Source of the DNA: Siphonodentalium dalli
Lineage: Eukaryota > Mollusca > Scaphopoda > Gadilida > Siphonodentaliidae
Reading direction: 5' to 3'
Length of the DNA stretch: 64,000 nucleotides
NCBI GenBank assembly: GCA_032622095.1
Contig: CP136061.1
Coordinates: forward strand, 17,734,991 to 17,798,990
Shown here: piece by piece, positions 32,137 through 48,360 of the stretch
How positions within the stretch are numbered: position 1 is the first letter of the stretch
Layout of the letters: every line of letters starts with the position of its first letter
The notes under the pieces: generated by a model
Databases searched by the model: none
What the model was told of the DNA's origin: nothing
The model's input: only the letters and a program-made list of their open reading frames with translations
Made by a program: the position numbers and the translations under genes

Positions 32137-35100
32137 ATTGATAATACATACCTATAAGACACACATAAGGACGGTGACATATTGATAATACATACCTATA
32201 AGACTCACATAAGGAAGGTGACATATTGATAATACATACCTATAAGACACACATAAGGACGGTGACATATTGATAATACATACCTATAAGACTGACATAA
32301 GGACGGTGGCATATTGATAATACATACCTATAAGACTGACATAAGGACGGTGGCATATTGATAATACATACCTATAAGACTCACATAAGGACGGTGACAT
32401 ATTGATAATACATACCTATAAGACTCACATAAGGACGGTGGCATATTGATAATACATACCTATAAGACTCACATAAGGACGGTGACATATTGATAATACA
32501 TACCTATAAGACTCACATAAGGACGGTGACATATTGATAATACATACCTATAAGACTCACATAAGGACGGTGACATATTGATAATACATACCTATAAGAC
32601 TCACATAAGGACGGTGACATATTGATAATACATACCTATAAGACTGACATAAGGACGGTGACATATTGATAATACATACCTATAAGACTCACATAAGGAC
32701 GGTGGCATATTGATAATACATACCTATAAGACTGACATAAGGACGGTGACATATTGATAATACATACCTATAAGACTCACATAAGGACGGTGACATATTG
32801 ATAATACATACCTATAAGACTGACATAAGGACGGTGACATATTGATAATACATACCTATAAGACTCACATAAGGACGGTGACATATTGATAATACATACC
32901 TATAAGACTCACATAATGACGGTGACATATTGATAATACATACCTATAAGACTGACATAAGGACGGTGGCATATTGATAATACATACCTATAAGACTCAC
33001 ATAAGGACGGTGACATATTGATAATACATACCTATAAGACTCACATAAGGACGGTGACATATTGATAATACATACCTATAAGACTCACATAAGGACGGTG
33101 ACATATTGATAATACATACCTATAAGACTCACATAAGGACGGTGACATATTGATAATACATACCTATAAGACTGACATAAGGACGGTGACATATTGATAA
33201 TACATACCTATAAGACTCACATAAGGACGGTGGCATATTGATAATACATACCTATAAGACTGACATAAGGACGGTGACATATTGATAATACATACCTATA
33301 AGACTCACATAAGGACGGTGACATATTGATAATACATACCTATAAGACTGACATAAGGACGGTGACATATTGATAATACATACCTATAAGACTCACATAA
33401 GGACGGTGACATATTGATAATACATACCTATAAGACTCACATAAGGACGGTGACATATTGATAATACATACCTATAAGACTGACATAAGGACGGTGACAT
33501 ATTGATAATGTATACCTATAAGACTCACATAAGGAAGGTGACATATTGATAATACATACCTATAAGACACACATAAGGACGGTGACATATTGATAATACA
33601 TACCTATAAGACTCACATAAGGACGGTGACATATTGATAATGCATACCTATAAGACTGACATAAGGAAGGTGACATATTGATAATACATACCTATAAGAC
33701 TCACATAAGGACGGTGGCATATTGATAATACATACCTATAAGACACACATAAGGACGGTGACATATTGATAATACATACCTATAAGACTGACATAAGGAC
33801 GGTGACATATTGATAATACATACCTATAAGACTCACATAAGGACGGTGGCATATTGATAATACATACCTATAAGACACACATAAGGACGGTGACATATTG
33901 ATAATGCATACCTATAAGACTGACATAAGGACGGTGACATATTGATAATACATACCTATAAGACTCACATAAGGACGGTGACATATTGATAATACATACC
34001 TATAAGACTGACATAAGGACGGTGACATATTGATAATACATACCTATAAGACTGACATAAGGACGGTGGCATATTGATAATACATACCTATAAGACTCAC
34101 ATAAGGAAGGTGACATATTGATAATACATACCTATAAGACACACATAAGGACGGTGACATATTGATAATACATACCTATAAGACTGACATAAGGAAGGTG
34201 ACATATTGATAATACATACCTATAAGACTCACATAAGGACGGTGGCATATTGATAATACATACCTATAAGACACACATAAGGACGGTGACATATTGATAA
34301 TACATACCTATAAGACTGACATAAGGAAGGTGACATATTGATAATACATACCTATAAGACTCACATAAGGACGGTGACATATTGATAATACATACCTATA
34401 AGACTGACATAAGGACGGTGACATATTGATAATGCATACCTATAAGACTCACATAAGGACGGTGACATATTGATAATACATACCTATAAGACTGACATAA
34501 GGAAGGTGACATATTGATAATACATACCTATAAGACTCACATAAGGACGGTGACATATTGATAATACATACCTATAAGACTAACATAAGGACGGTGTATA
34601 TTGATAATACATACCTATAAGACTCACATAAGGACGGTGACATATTGATAATACATACCTATAAGACTGACATAAGGAAGGTGACATATTGATAATACAT
34701 ACCTATAAGACTGACATAAGGACGGTGGCATATTGATAATGTATACCTATAAGACTGACATAAGGACGGTGACATATTGATAATACATACCTATAAGACT
34801 CACATAAGGACGGTGACATATTGATAATACATACCTATAAGACTGACATAAGGACGGTGGCATATTGATAATACATACCTATAAGACTAACATAAGGACG
34901 GTGACATATTGATAATACATACCTATAAGACTAACATAAGGACGGTGTATATTGATAATACATACCTATAAGACTGACATAAGGACGGTGACATATTGAT
35001 AATACATACCTATAAGACTCACATAAGGCCGGTGACATATTGATAATGCATACCTATAAGACTGACATAAGGACGGTGACATATTGATAATGCATACCTA

Positions 35101-35370
35101 TAAGACTCACATAAGGAAGGTGACATATTGATAATGTATACCTATAAGACTCACATAAGGACGGTGACATATTGATAATACATACCTATAAGACACACAT
35201 AAGGACGGTGACATATTGATAATGCATACCTATAAGACTCACATAAGGCCGGTGACATATTGATAATGCATACCTATAAGACTGACATAAGGACGGTGAC
35301 ATATTGATAATACATACCTATAAGACTGACATAAGGACGGTGGATATTGATAATACATACCTATAAGACT

Positions 35371-35810
35371 AACATAAGGACGGTGACATATTGATAATGC
35401 ATACCTATAAGACTCACATAAGGCCGGTGACATATTGATAATGCATACCTATAAGACTCACATAAGGAAGGTGACATATTGATAATGCATACCTATAAGA
35501 CTCACATAAGGAAGGTGACATATTACTAATGTATACCTATAAGACTCACATAAGGACGGTGGCATATTGATAATACATACCTATAAGACTAACATAAGGA
35601 CGGTGACATATTGATAATGCATACCTATAAGACTCACATAAGGCCGGTGACATATTGATAATGCATACCTATAAGACTCACATAAGGAAGGTGACATATT
35701 GATAATGCATACCTATAAGACTCACATAAGGAAGGTGACATATTGATAATGTATACCTATAAGACTGACATAAGGCCGGTGACATATTGATAATACATAC
35801 CTATAAGACA
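35371..35810. repeat. 220-bp (5-unit) HOR, two copies
   Basis: AACATAAGGACGGTGACAT with ATGCATACC, then AAGGCCGG with ATGCATACC, AAGGAAGG with ATGCATACC and AAGGAAGG with ATGTATACC, begins at 35371 and again at 35591, an offset of exactly five 44-bp units. Copy 1 has the private change ATTACTAATG at about 35524 and copy 2 has the normal ATTGATAATG. The last unit of the two copies differs (GACTCAC-ACGG-GGCAT versus GACTGAC-CCGG-GACAT). Confidence 0.82.
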
Positions 35811-36160
35811 CACATAAGGACGGTGGCATATTGATAATGCATACCTATAAGACTGACATAAGGACGGTGTATATTGATAATACATACCTATAAGACATAC
35901 ATAAGGAAGGTGACATATTGATAATGTATACCTATAAGACTAACATAAGGACGGTGTATATTGATAATACATACCTATAAGACATACATAAGGACGGTGG
36001 CATATTGATAATACATACCTATAAGACTGACATAAGGCCGGTGACATATTGATAATACATACCTATAAGACACACATAAGGACGGTGGCATATTGATAAT
36101 ACATACCTATAAGACTGACATAAGGACGGTGTATATTGATAATACATACCTATAAGACTG

Positions 36161-36420
36161 ACATAATGCCGGTGTATATTGATAATACATACCTATAAGA
36201 CTGACATAAGGACGGTGGATATTGATAATACATACCTATAAGACTCACATAAGGACGGTGACATATTGATAATACATACCTATAAGACTGACATAATGCC
36301 GGTGTATATTGATAATACATACCTATAAGACTGACATAAGGACGGTGGATATTGATAATACATACCTATAAGACTCACATAAGGACGGTGACATATTGAT
36401 AATACATACCTATAAGACTC
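36161..36420. repeat. 130-bp trimer HOR, two copies, TAATGCC marker
   Basis: The scarce ACATAATGCCGGTGTATATT unit occurs at 36161 and 36291, 130 bp apart. Each is followed by a GTGGATATT unit and a GACATAT unit with the same GACTGAC/GACTCAC states. I saw TAATGCC elsewhere only near 52282. Confidence 0.8.
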
Positions 36421-37300
36421 ACATAAGGACGGTGGCATATTGATAATACATACCTATAAGACTGACATAAGGAAGGTGACATATTGATAATGTATACCTA
36501 TAAGACTCACATAAGGACGGTGACATATTGATAATACATACCTATAAGACTCACATAAGGACGGTGACATATTGATAATACATACCTATAAGACTCACAT
36601 AAGGAAGGTGACATATTGATAATGCATACCTATAAGACTCACATAAGGAAGGTGACATATTGATAATGTATACCTATAAGACTCACATAAGGAAGGTGAC
36701 ATATTGATAATACATACCTATAAGACTGACATAAGGACGGTGTATATTGATAATACATACCTATAAGACTGACATAAGGACGGTGGCATATTGATAATAC
36801 ATACCTATAAGACTAACATAAGGACGGTGTATATTGATAATGCATACCTATAAGACTAACATAAGGACGGTGACATATTGATAATACATACCTATAAGAC
36901 TAACATAAGGACGGTGTATATTGATAATGCATACCTATAAGACTCACATAAGGACGGTGACATATTGATAATACATACCTATAAGACTGACATAAGGACG
37001 GTGACATATTGATAATACATACCTATAAGACTGACATAAGGACGGTGTATATTGATAATACATACCTATAAGACTAACATAAGGACGGTGACATATTGAT
37101 AATACATACCTATAAGACTAACATAAGGACGGTGACATATTGATAATACATACCTATAAGACTGACATAAGGACGGTGTATATTGATAATACATACCTAT
37201 AAGACTGACATAAGGACGGTGACATATTGATAATACATACCTATAAGACTGACATAAGGACGGTGACATATTGATAATACATACCTATAAGACTCACATA

Positions 37301-37625
37301 AGGAAGGTGACATATTGATAATACATACCTATAAGACTCACATAAGGACGGTGGCATATTGATAATACATACCTATAAGACACACATAAGGCCGGTGACA
37401 TATTGATAATACATACCTATAAGACTGACATAAGGACGGTGACATATTGATAATACATACCTATAAGACTCACATAAGGAAGGTGACATATTGATAATAC
37501 ATACCTATAAGACTCACATAAGGACGGTGGCATATTGATAATACATACCTATAAGACACACATAAGGCCGGTGACATATTGATAATACATACCTATAAGA
37601 CACACATAAGGAAGGTGGCATATTG
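37301..37625. repeat. 176-bp (4-unit) HOR, nearly two copies
   Basis: AGGAAGGTGACAT/GACTCAC, ACGG-GGCAT/GACACAC, CCGG-GACAT begins at 37301 and again at 37477, an offset of exactly four 44-bp units. Copy 2 departs after the AAGGCCGG unit (GACACAC instead of GACTGAC). Confidence 0.75.
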
Positions 37626-38080
37626 ATAATGCATACCTATAAGACTAACATAAGGACGGTGTATATTGATAATACATACCTATAAGACTAACATAAGGAC
37701 GGTGACATATTGATAATACATACCTATAAGACTAACATAAGGACGGTGACATATTGATAATACATACCTATAAGACACACATAAGGACGGTGTATATTGA
37801 TAATACATACCTATAAGACTGACATAAGGACGGTGGATATTGATAATACATACCTATAAGACTCACATAAGGACGGTGACATATTGATAATACATACCTA
37901 TAAGACTGACATAAGGACGGTGACATATTGATAATACATACCTATAAGACTGACATAAGGACGGTGACATATTGATAATACATACCTATAAGACTCACAT
38001 AAGGAAGGTGACATATTGATAATACATACCTATAAGACTCACATAAGGACGGTGGCATATTGATAATACATACCTATAAG

Positions 38081-38340
38081 ACTAACATAAGGACGGTGTA
38101 TATTGATAATACATACCTATAAGACTAACATAAGGACGGTGACATATTGATAATACATACCTATAAGACTAACATAAGGACGGTGACATATTGATAATAC
38201 ATACCTATAAGACTCACATAAGGACGGTGGCATATTGATAATACATACCTATAAGACTAACATAAGGACGGTGTATATTGATAATACATACCTATAAGAC
38301 TAACATAAGGACGGTGACATATTGATAATACATACCTATA
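38081..38340. repeat. 175-bp (4-unit) GACTAAC-rich HOR
   Basis: ACTAACATAAGGACGGTGTA occurs at 38081 and 38256, 175 bp apart (three 44-bp and one 43-bp unit), each followed by GACTAAC-GACAT units. Related GACTAAC runs at 36809-36925 and 37644-37745 show that this variant is concentrated in roughly 34.5-39.1 kb. Confidence 0.7.
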
Positions 38341-41300
38341 AGACACACATAAGGACGGTGTATATTGATAATACATACCTATAAGACTCACATAAGGAAG
38401 GTGACATATTGATAATACATACCTATAAGACTGACATAAGGACGGTGACATATTGATAATGCATACCTATAAGACTCACATAAGGAAGGTGACATATTGA
38501 TAATACATACCTATAAGACTAACATAAGGACGGTGACATATTGATAATACATACCTATAAGACTAACATAAGGACGGTGACATATTGATAATACATACCT
38601 ATAAGACTGACATAAGGACGGTGTATATTGATAATACATACCTATAAGACACACATAAGGACGGTGACATATTGATATTACATACCTATAAGACTAACAT
38701 AAGGACGGTGACATATTGATAATACATACCTATAAGACTGACATAAGGACGGTGACATATTGATAATACATACCTATAAGACTCACATAAGGACGGTGTA
38801 TATTGATAATACATACCTATAAGACTCACATAAGGACGGTGGATATTGATAATACATACCTATAAGACTGACATAAGGACGGTGGGATATTGATAATACA
38901 TACCTATAAGACTCACATAAGGACGGTGACATATTGATAATACATACCTATAAGACTCACATAAGGACGGTGACATATTGATAATACATACCTATAAGAC
39001 TGACATAAGACGGTGACATATTGATAATACATACCTATAAGACTCACATAAGGAAGGTGACATATTGATAATACATACCTATAAGACTAACATAAGGACG
39101 GTGACATATTGATAATACATACCTATAAGACTGACATAAGGACGGTGACATATTGATAATACATACCTATAAGACACACATAAGGACGGTGACATATTGA
39201 TAATACATACCTATAAGACTGACATAAGGACGGTGGCATATTGATAATACATACCTATAAGACTCACATAAGGACGGTGACATATTGATAATACATACCT
39301 ATAAGACTGACATAAGGACGGTGACATATTGATAATACATACCTATAAGACACACATAAGGAAGGTGACATATTGATAATACATACCTATAAGACTCACA
39401 TAAGGACGGTGCATATTGATAATACATACCTATAAGACACACATAAGGAAGGTGACATATTGATAATACATACCTATAAGACACACATAAGGAAGGTGAC
39501 ATATTGATAATACATACCTATAAGACTGACATAAGGACGGTGACATATTGATAATACATACCTATAAGACTGACATAAGGACGGTGACATATTGATAATA
39601 CATACCTATAAGACTCACATAAGGAAGGTGGCATATTGATAATACATACCTATAAGACACACATAAGGACGGTGACATATTGATAATACATACCTATAAG
39701 ACTGACATAAGGACGGTGACATATTGATAATACATACCTATAAGACTCACATAAGGAAGGTGACATATTGATAATACATACCTATAAGACTCACATAAGG
39801 ACGGTGACATATTGATAATACATACCTATAAGACTGACATAAGGACGGTGGCATATTGATAATACATACCTATAAGACAGACATAAGGACGGTGGCATAT
39901 TGATAATACATACCTATAAGACTCACATAAGGACGGTGACATATTGATAATACATACCTATAAGACTCACATAAGGACGGTGGCATATTGATAATACATA
40001 CCTATAAGACTGACATAAGGACGGTGACATATTGATAATACATACCTATAAGACTGACATAAGGACGGTGACATATTGATAATACATACCTATAAGACTC
40101 ACATAAGGACGGTGGCATATTGATAATACATACCTATAAGACACACATAAGGACGGTGGCATATTGATAATACATACCTATAAGACTGACATAAGGACGG
40201 TGGCATATTGATAATACATACCTATAAGACTCACATAAGGACGGTGACATATTGATAATGCATACCTATAAGACTCACATAAGGACGGTGACATATTGAT
40301 AATACATACCTATAAGACTGACATAAGGACGGTGACATATTGATAATACATACCTATAAGACAGACATAAGGACGGTGGCATATTGATAATACATACCTA
40401 TAAGACTCACATAAGGACGGTGACATATTGATAATACATACCTATAAGACTGACATAAGGACGGTGACATATTGATAATACATACCTATAAGACTCACAT
40501 AAGGAAGGTGACATATTGATAATACATACCTATAAGACTGACATAAGGACGGTGACATATTGATAATACATACCTATAAGACTGACATAAGGACGGTGGC
40601 ATATTGATAATACATACCTATAAGACACACATAAGGAAGGTGACATATTGATAATACATACCTATAAGACTGACATAAGGAAGGTGACATATTGATAATA
40701 CATACCTATAAGACTCACATAAGGAAGGTGACATATTGATAATACATACCTATAAGACTGACATAAGGACGGTGACATATTGATAATACATACCTATAAG
40801 ACTGACATAAGGACGGTGACATATTGATAATACATACCTATAAGACTCACATAAGGACGGTGACATATTGATAATACATACCTATAAGACTGACATAAGG
40901 ACGGTGACATATTGATAATACATACCTATAAGACTCACATAAGGACGGTGACATATTGATAATACATACCTATAAGACTGACATAAGGAAGGTGACATAT
41001 TGATAATACATACCTATAAGACTCACATAAGGACGGTGTATATTGATAATACATACCTATAAGACTGACATAAGGACGGTGACATATTGATAATACATAC
41101 CTATAAGACACACATAAGGACGGTGACATATTGATAATACATACCTATAAGACTGACATAAGGACGGTGACATATTGATAATACATACCTATAAGACACA
41201 CATAAGGACGGTGACATATTGATAATACATACCTATAAGACTCACATAAGGACGGTGACATATTGATAATACATACCTATAAGACTCACATAAGGACGGT

Positions 41301-42127
41301 GGCATATTGATAATACATACCTATAAGACTCACATAAGGACGGTGACATATTGATAATACATACCTATAAGACTCACATAAGGACGGTGACATATTGATA
41401 ATACATACCTATAAGACTCACATAAGGACGGTGGCATATTGATAATACATACCTATAAGACACACATAAGACGGTGGCATATTGATAATACATACCTATA
41501 AGACACACATAAGGTCGGTGACATATTGATAATACATACCTATAAGACTCACATAAGGACGGTGGCATATTGATAATACATACCTATAAGACTCACATAA
41601 GGACGGTGACATATTGATAATACATACCTATAAGACTCACATAAGGACGGTGACATATTGATAATACATACCTATAAGACTGACATAAGGACGGTGACAT
41701 ATTGATAATGTATACCTATAAGACTGACATAAGGACGGTGACATATTGATAATACATACCTATAAGACACACATAAGGACGGTGACATATTGATAATACA
41801 TACCTATAAGACTCACATAAGGACGGTGACATATTGATAATACATACCTATAAGACACACATAAGGACGGTGACATATTGATAATACATACCTATAAGAC
41901 TCACATAAGGACGGTGACATATTGATAATACATACCTATAAGACTCACATAAGGACGGTGGCATATTGATAATACATACCTATAAGACTGACATAAGGAC
42001 GGTGACATATTGATAATACATACCTATAAGACTCACATAAGGACGGTGGCATATTGATAATACATACCTATAAGACTCACATAAGGACGGTGACATATTG
42101 ATAATACATACCTATAAGACTGACATA

Positions 42128-42479
42128 AGGAAGGTGGCATATTGATAATACATACCTATAAGACTCACATAAGGACGGTGACATATTGATAATACATACC
42201 TATAAGACTGACATAAGGAAGGTGGCATATTGATAATACATACCTATAAGACTCACATAAGGACGGTGACATATTGATAATACATACCTATAAGACTGAC
42301 ATAAGGAAGGTGGCATATTGATAATACATACCTATAAGACTCACATAAGGACGGTGACATATTGATAATACATACCTATAAGACTGACATAAGGAAGGTG
42401 GCATATTGATAATACATACCTATAAGACTCACATAAGGACGGTGACATATTGATAATACATACCTATAAGACTGACATA
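42128..42479. repeat. 88-bp dimer HOR, four perfect copies
   Basis: AAGG-GGCAT/GACTCAC units alternate with ACGG-GACAT/GACTGAC units. AAGGTGGCAT starts at 42131, 42219, 42307 and 42395, exactly 88 bp apart, with no other difference seen among the four dimers. It is embedded in a region of nearly uniform 44-bp units. Confidence 0.88.
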
Positions 42480-45400
42480 AGGACGGTGACATATTGATAA
42501 TGTATACCTATAAGACTGACATAAGGACGGTGACATATTGATAATACATACCTATAAGACACACATAAGGACGGTGACATATTGATAATACATACCTATA
42601 AGACTCACATAAGGACGGTGACATATTGATAATACATACCTATAAGACACACATAAGGACGGTGACATATTGATAATGCATACCTATAAGACTGACATAA
42701 GGACGGTGACATATTGATAATACATACCTATAAGACTCACATAAGGACGGTGACATATTGATAATACATACCTATAAGACTGACATAAGGACGGTGGCAT
42801 ATTGATAATACATACCTATAAGACTGACATAAGGACGGTGGCATATTGATAATGCATACCTATAAGACTCACATAAGAACGGTGACATATTGATAATACA
42901 TACCTATAAGACTGACATAAGGACGGTGACATATTGATAATACATACCTATAAGACTCACATAAGGACGGTGACATATTGATAATACATACCTATAAGAC
43001 TCACATAAGGAAGGTGACATATTGATAATACATACCTATAAGACACACATAAGGACGGTGACATATTGATAATACATACCTATAAGACTCACATAAGGAC
43101 GGTGACATATTGATAATACATACCTATAAGACTCACATAAGGACGGTGACATATTGATAATACATACCTATAAGACACACATAAGGACGGTGACATATTG
43201 ATAATACATACCTATAAGACTGACATAAGGACGGTGACATATTGATAATACATACCTATAAGACTGACATAAGGACGGTGACATATTGATAATACATACC
43301 TATAAGACTGACATAAGGAAGGTGACATATTGATAATACATACCTATAAGACACACATAAGGACGGTGACATATTGATAATACATACCTATAAGACTGAC
43401 ATAAGGACGGTGACATATTGATAATACATACCTATAAGACTGACATAAGGACGGTGACATATTGATAATACATACCTATAAGACTGACATAAGGACGGTG
43501 ACATATTGATAATACATACCTATAAGACACACATAAGGACGGTGACATATTGATAATACATACCTATAAGACTGACATAAGGACGGTGACATATTGATAA
43601 TACATACCTATAAGACTCACATAAGGACGGTGACATATTGATAATACATACCTATAAGACTCACATAAGGAAGGTGACATATTGATAATACATACCTATA
43701 AGACACACATAAGGACGGTGACATATTGATAATGCATACCTATAAGACTGACATAAGGACGGTGACATATTGATAATACATACCTATAAGACTGACATAA
43801 GGACGGTGACATATTGATAATACATACCTATAAGACTCACATAAGGACGGTGACATATTGATAATACATACCTATAAGACTGACATAAGGACGGTGGCAT
43901 ATTGATAATACATACCTATAAGACTCACATAAGGACGGTGACATATTGATAATACATACCTATAAGACTCACATAAGGAAGGTGACATATTGATAATACA
44001 TACCTATAAGACACACATAAGGACGGTGACATATTGATAATGCATACCTATAAGACACACATAAGGACGGTGTATATTGATAATACATACCTATAAGACA
44101 CACATAAGGAAGGTGGCATATTGATAATACATACCTATAAGACTGACATAAGGACGGTGACATATTGATAATACATACCTATAAGACACACATAAGGACG
44201 GTGACATATTGATAATACATACCTATAAGACACACATAAGGACGGTGGCATATTGATAATACATACCTATAAGACACACATAAGGACGGTGACATATTGA
44301 TAATACATACCTATAAGACTGACATAAGGACGGTGACATATTGATAATACATACCTATAAGACTGACATAAGGAAGGTGACATATTGATAATACATACCT
44401 ATAAGACTGACATAAGGACGGTGACATATTGATAATACATACCTATAAGACTCACATAAGGACGGTGGCATATTGATAATACATACCTATAAGACTCACA
44501 TAAGGACGGTGACATATTGATAATACATACCTATAAGACTCACATAAGGACGGTGGCATATTGATAATACATACCTATAAGACACACATAAGGACGGTGA
44601 CATATTGATAATACATACCTATAAGACTGACATAAGGACGGTGACATATTGATAATACATACCTATAAGACTGACATAAGGACGGTGACATATTGATAAT
44701 ACATACCTATAAGACTCACATAAGGACGGTGACATATTGATAATACATACCTATAAGACTCACATAAGGACGGTGACATATTGATAATACATACCTATAA
44801 GACTCACATAAGGACGGTGACATATTGATAATACATACCTATAAGACTGACATAAGGACGGTGACATATTGATAATACATACCTATAAGACTGACATAAG
44901 GACGGTGACATATTGATAATACATACCTATAAGACACACATAAGGACGGTGACATATTGATAATACATACCTATAAGACACACATAAGGACGGTGACATA
45001 TTGATAATACATACCTATAAGACACACATAAGGACGGTGACATATTGATAATACATACCTATAAGACTGACATAAGGACGGTGACATATTGATAATACAT
45101 ACCTATAAGACTCACATAAGGACGGTGACATATTGATAATACATACCTATAAGACTGACATAAGGACGGTGACATATTGATAATACATACCTATAAGACT
45201 CACATAAGGACGGTGGCATATTGATAATACATACCTATAAGACACACATAAGGACGGTGACATATTGATAATGCATACCTATAAGACTGACATAAGGACG
45301 GTGACATATTGATAATACATACCTATAAGACTGACATAAGGACGGTGGCATATTGATAATACATACCTATAAGACTCACATAAGGACGGTGACATATTGA

Positions 45401-46526
45401 TAATACATACCTATAAGACTCACATAAGGACGGTGACATATTGATAATACATACCTATAAGACTCACATAAGGAAGGTGGCATATTGATAATACATACCT
45501 ATAAGACTGACATAAGGACGGTGGCATATTGATAATACATACCTATAAGACTCACATAAGGACGGTGACATATTGATAATACATACCTATAAGACTCACA
45601 TAAGGAAGGTGACATATTGATAATACATACCTATAAGACACACATAAGGACGGTGACATATTGATAATACATACCTATAAGACTGACATAAGGACGGTGA
45701 CATATTGATAATACATACCTATAAGACTCACATAAGGACGGTGACATATTGATAATACATACCTATAAGACTCACATAAGGAAGGTGACATATTGATAAT
45801 ACATACCTATAAGACTGACATAAGGACGGTGACATATTGATAATACATACCTATAAGACTGACATAAGGACGGTGACATATTGATAATACATACCTATAA
45901 GACTCACATAAGGACGGTGACATATTGATAATACATACCTATAAGACTCACATAAGGACGGTGGCATATTGATAATACATACCTATAAGACTGACATAAG
46001 GACGGTGACATATTGATAATACATACCTATAAGACTCACATAAGGACGGTGACATATTGATAATACATACCTATAAGACTGACATAAGGACGGTGACATA
46101 TTGATAATACATACCTATAAGACTGACATAAGGACGGTGACATATTGATAATACATACCTATAAGACTCACATAAGGACGGTGACATATTGATAATACAT
46201 ACCTATAAGACTGACATAAGGACGGTGACATATTGATAATACATACCTATAAGACTGACATAAGGACGGTGACATATTGATAATACATACCTATAAGACT
46301 CACATAAGGACGGTGACATATTGATAATACATACCTATAAGACTGACATAAGGACGGTGACATATTGATAATACATACCTATAAGACTGACATAAGGACG
46401 GTGACATATTGATAATACATACCTATAAGACTGACATAAGGACGGTGACATATTGATAATACATACCTATAAGACACACATAAGGACGGTGACATATTGA
46501 TAATACATACCTATAAGACTCACATA

Positions 46527-47410
46527 AGGAAGGTGGCATATTGATAATACATACCTATAAGACTCACATAAGGACGGTGACATATTGATAATACATACCT
46601 ATAAGACACACATAAGGACGGTGACATATTGATAATACATACCTATAAGACTCACATAAGGACGGTGGATATTGATAATACATACCTATAAGACTCACAT
46701 AAGGACGGTGACATATTGATAATACATACCTATAAGACACACATAAGGACGGTGACATATTGATAATACATACCTATAAGACTGACATAAGGACGGTGAC
46801 ATATTGATAATACATACCTATAAGACACACATAAGGACGGTGACATATTGATAATACATACCTATAAGACTCACATAAGGAAGGTGGCATATTGATAATA
46901 CATACCTATAAGACTCACATAAGGACGGTGACATATTGATAATACATACCTATAAGACACACATAAGGACGGTGACATATTGATAATACATACCTATAAG
47001 ACTGACATAAGGACGGTGACATATTGATAATACATACCTATAAGACACACATAAGGACGGTGACATATTGATAATACATACCTATAAGACTCACATAAGG
47101 AAGGTGGCATATTGATAATACATACCTATAAGACTCACATAAGGACGGTGACATATTGATAATACATACCTATAAGACACACATAAGGACGGTGACATAT
47201 TGATAATACATACCTATAAGACTCACATAAGGACGGTGGATATTGATAATACATACCTATAAGACTCACATAAGGACGGTGACATATTGATAATACATAC
47301 CTATAAGACACACATAAGGACGGTGACATATTGATAATACATACCTATAAGACTGACATAAGGACGGTGACATATTGATAATACATACCTATAAGACTCA
47401 CATAAGGACG
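46527..47410. repeat. 8-unit / 5-unit / 8-unit HOR series (351, 220 bp)
   Basis: AAGGTGGCAT starts at 46530, 46881 and 47101. The first block is eight units: GGC/CTC, GAC/CAC, GAC/CTC, GGATAT/CTC, GAC/CAC, GAC/CTG, GAC/CAC, GAC/CTC (states at the position-38 triplet). The second is five units and equals the first with units 3 to 5 removed. The third restarts the eight-unit pattern and diverges at about its seventh unit. The total offset between the first and third is 571 bp. Confidence 0.8.
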
Positions 47411-48045
47411 GTGACATATTGATAATACATACCTATAAGACACACATAAGGACGGTGACATATTGATAATACATACCTATAAGACTCACATAAGGACGGT
47501 GGATATTGATAATACATACCTATAAGACTGACATAAGGACGGTGACATATTGATAATACATACCTATAAGACTCACATAAGGACGGTGACATATTGATAA
47601 TACATACCTATAAGACTGACATAAGGACGGTGACATATTGATAATACATACCTATAAGACTGACATAAGGACGGTGACATATTGATAATACATACCTATA
47701 AGACTCACATAAGGACGGTGACATATTGATAATACATACCTATAAGACTGACATAAGGACGGTGACATATTGATAATACATACCTATAAGACTCACATAA
47801 GGACGGTGGATATTGATAATACATACCTATAAGACTCACATAAGGACGGTGACATATTGATAATACATACCTATAAGACTGACATAAGGACGGTGGCATA
47901 TTGATAATACATACCTATAAGACTCACATAAGGAAGGTGACATATTGATAATACATACCTATAAGACTGACATAAGGACGGTGACATATTGATAATACAT
48001 ACCTATAAGACTCACATAAGGACGGTGACATATTGATAATACATA

Positions 48046-48360
48046 CCTATGAGACACACATAAGGACGGTGACATATTGATAATACATACCTATGAGACA
48101 CACATAAGGAAGGTGACATATTGATAATACATACCTATAAGACTCACATAAGGACGGTGACATATTGATAATACATACCTATAAGACTCACATAAGGACG
48201 GTGACATATTGATAATACATACCTATGAGACACACATAAGGACGGTGACATATTGATAATACATACCTATGAGACACACATAAGGAAGGTGACATATTGA
48301 TAATACATACCTATGAGACACACATAAGGAAGGTGACATATTGATAATACATACCTATAA
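48046..48360. repeat. Cluster of CTATGAG-variant units (176-bp period)
   Basis: CTATGAGACACACATAAGG replaces CTATAAG in five units near 48051, 48095, 48227, 48271 and 48315, spaced 44, 132, 44 and 44 bp. The first two pairs are 176 bp apart. I saw this variant nowhere else, so it arose once and spread locally as a four-unit block. Confidence 0.8.
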
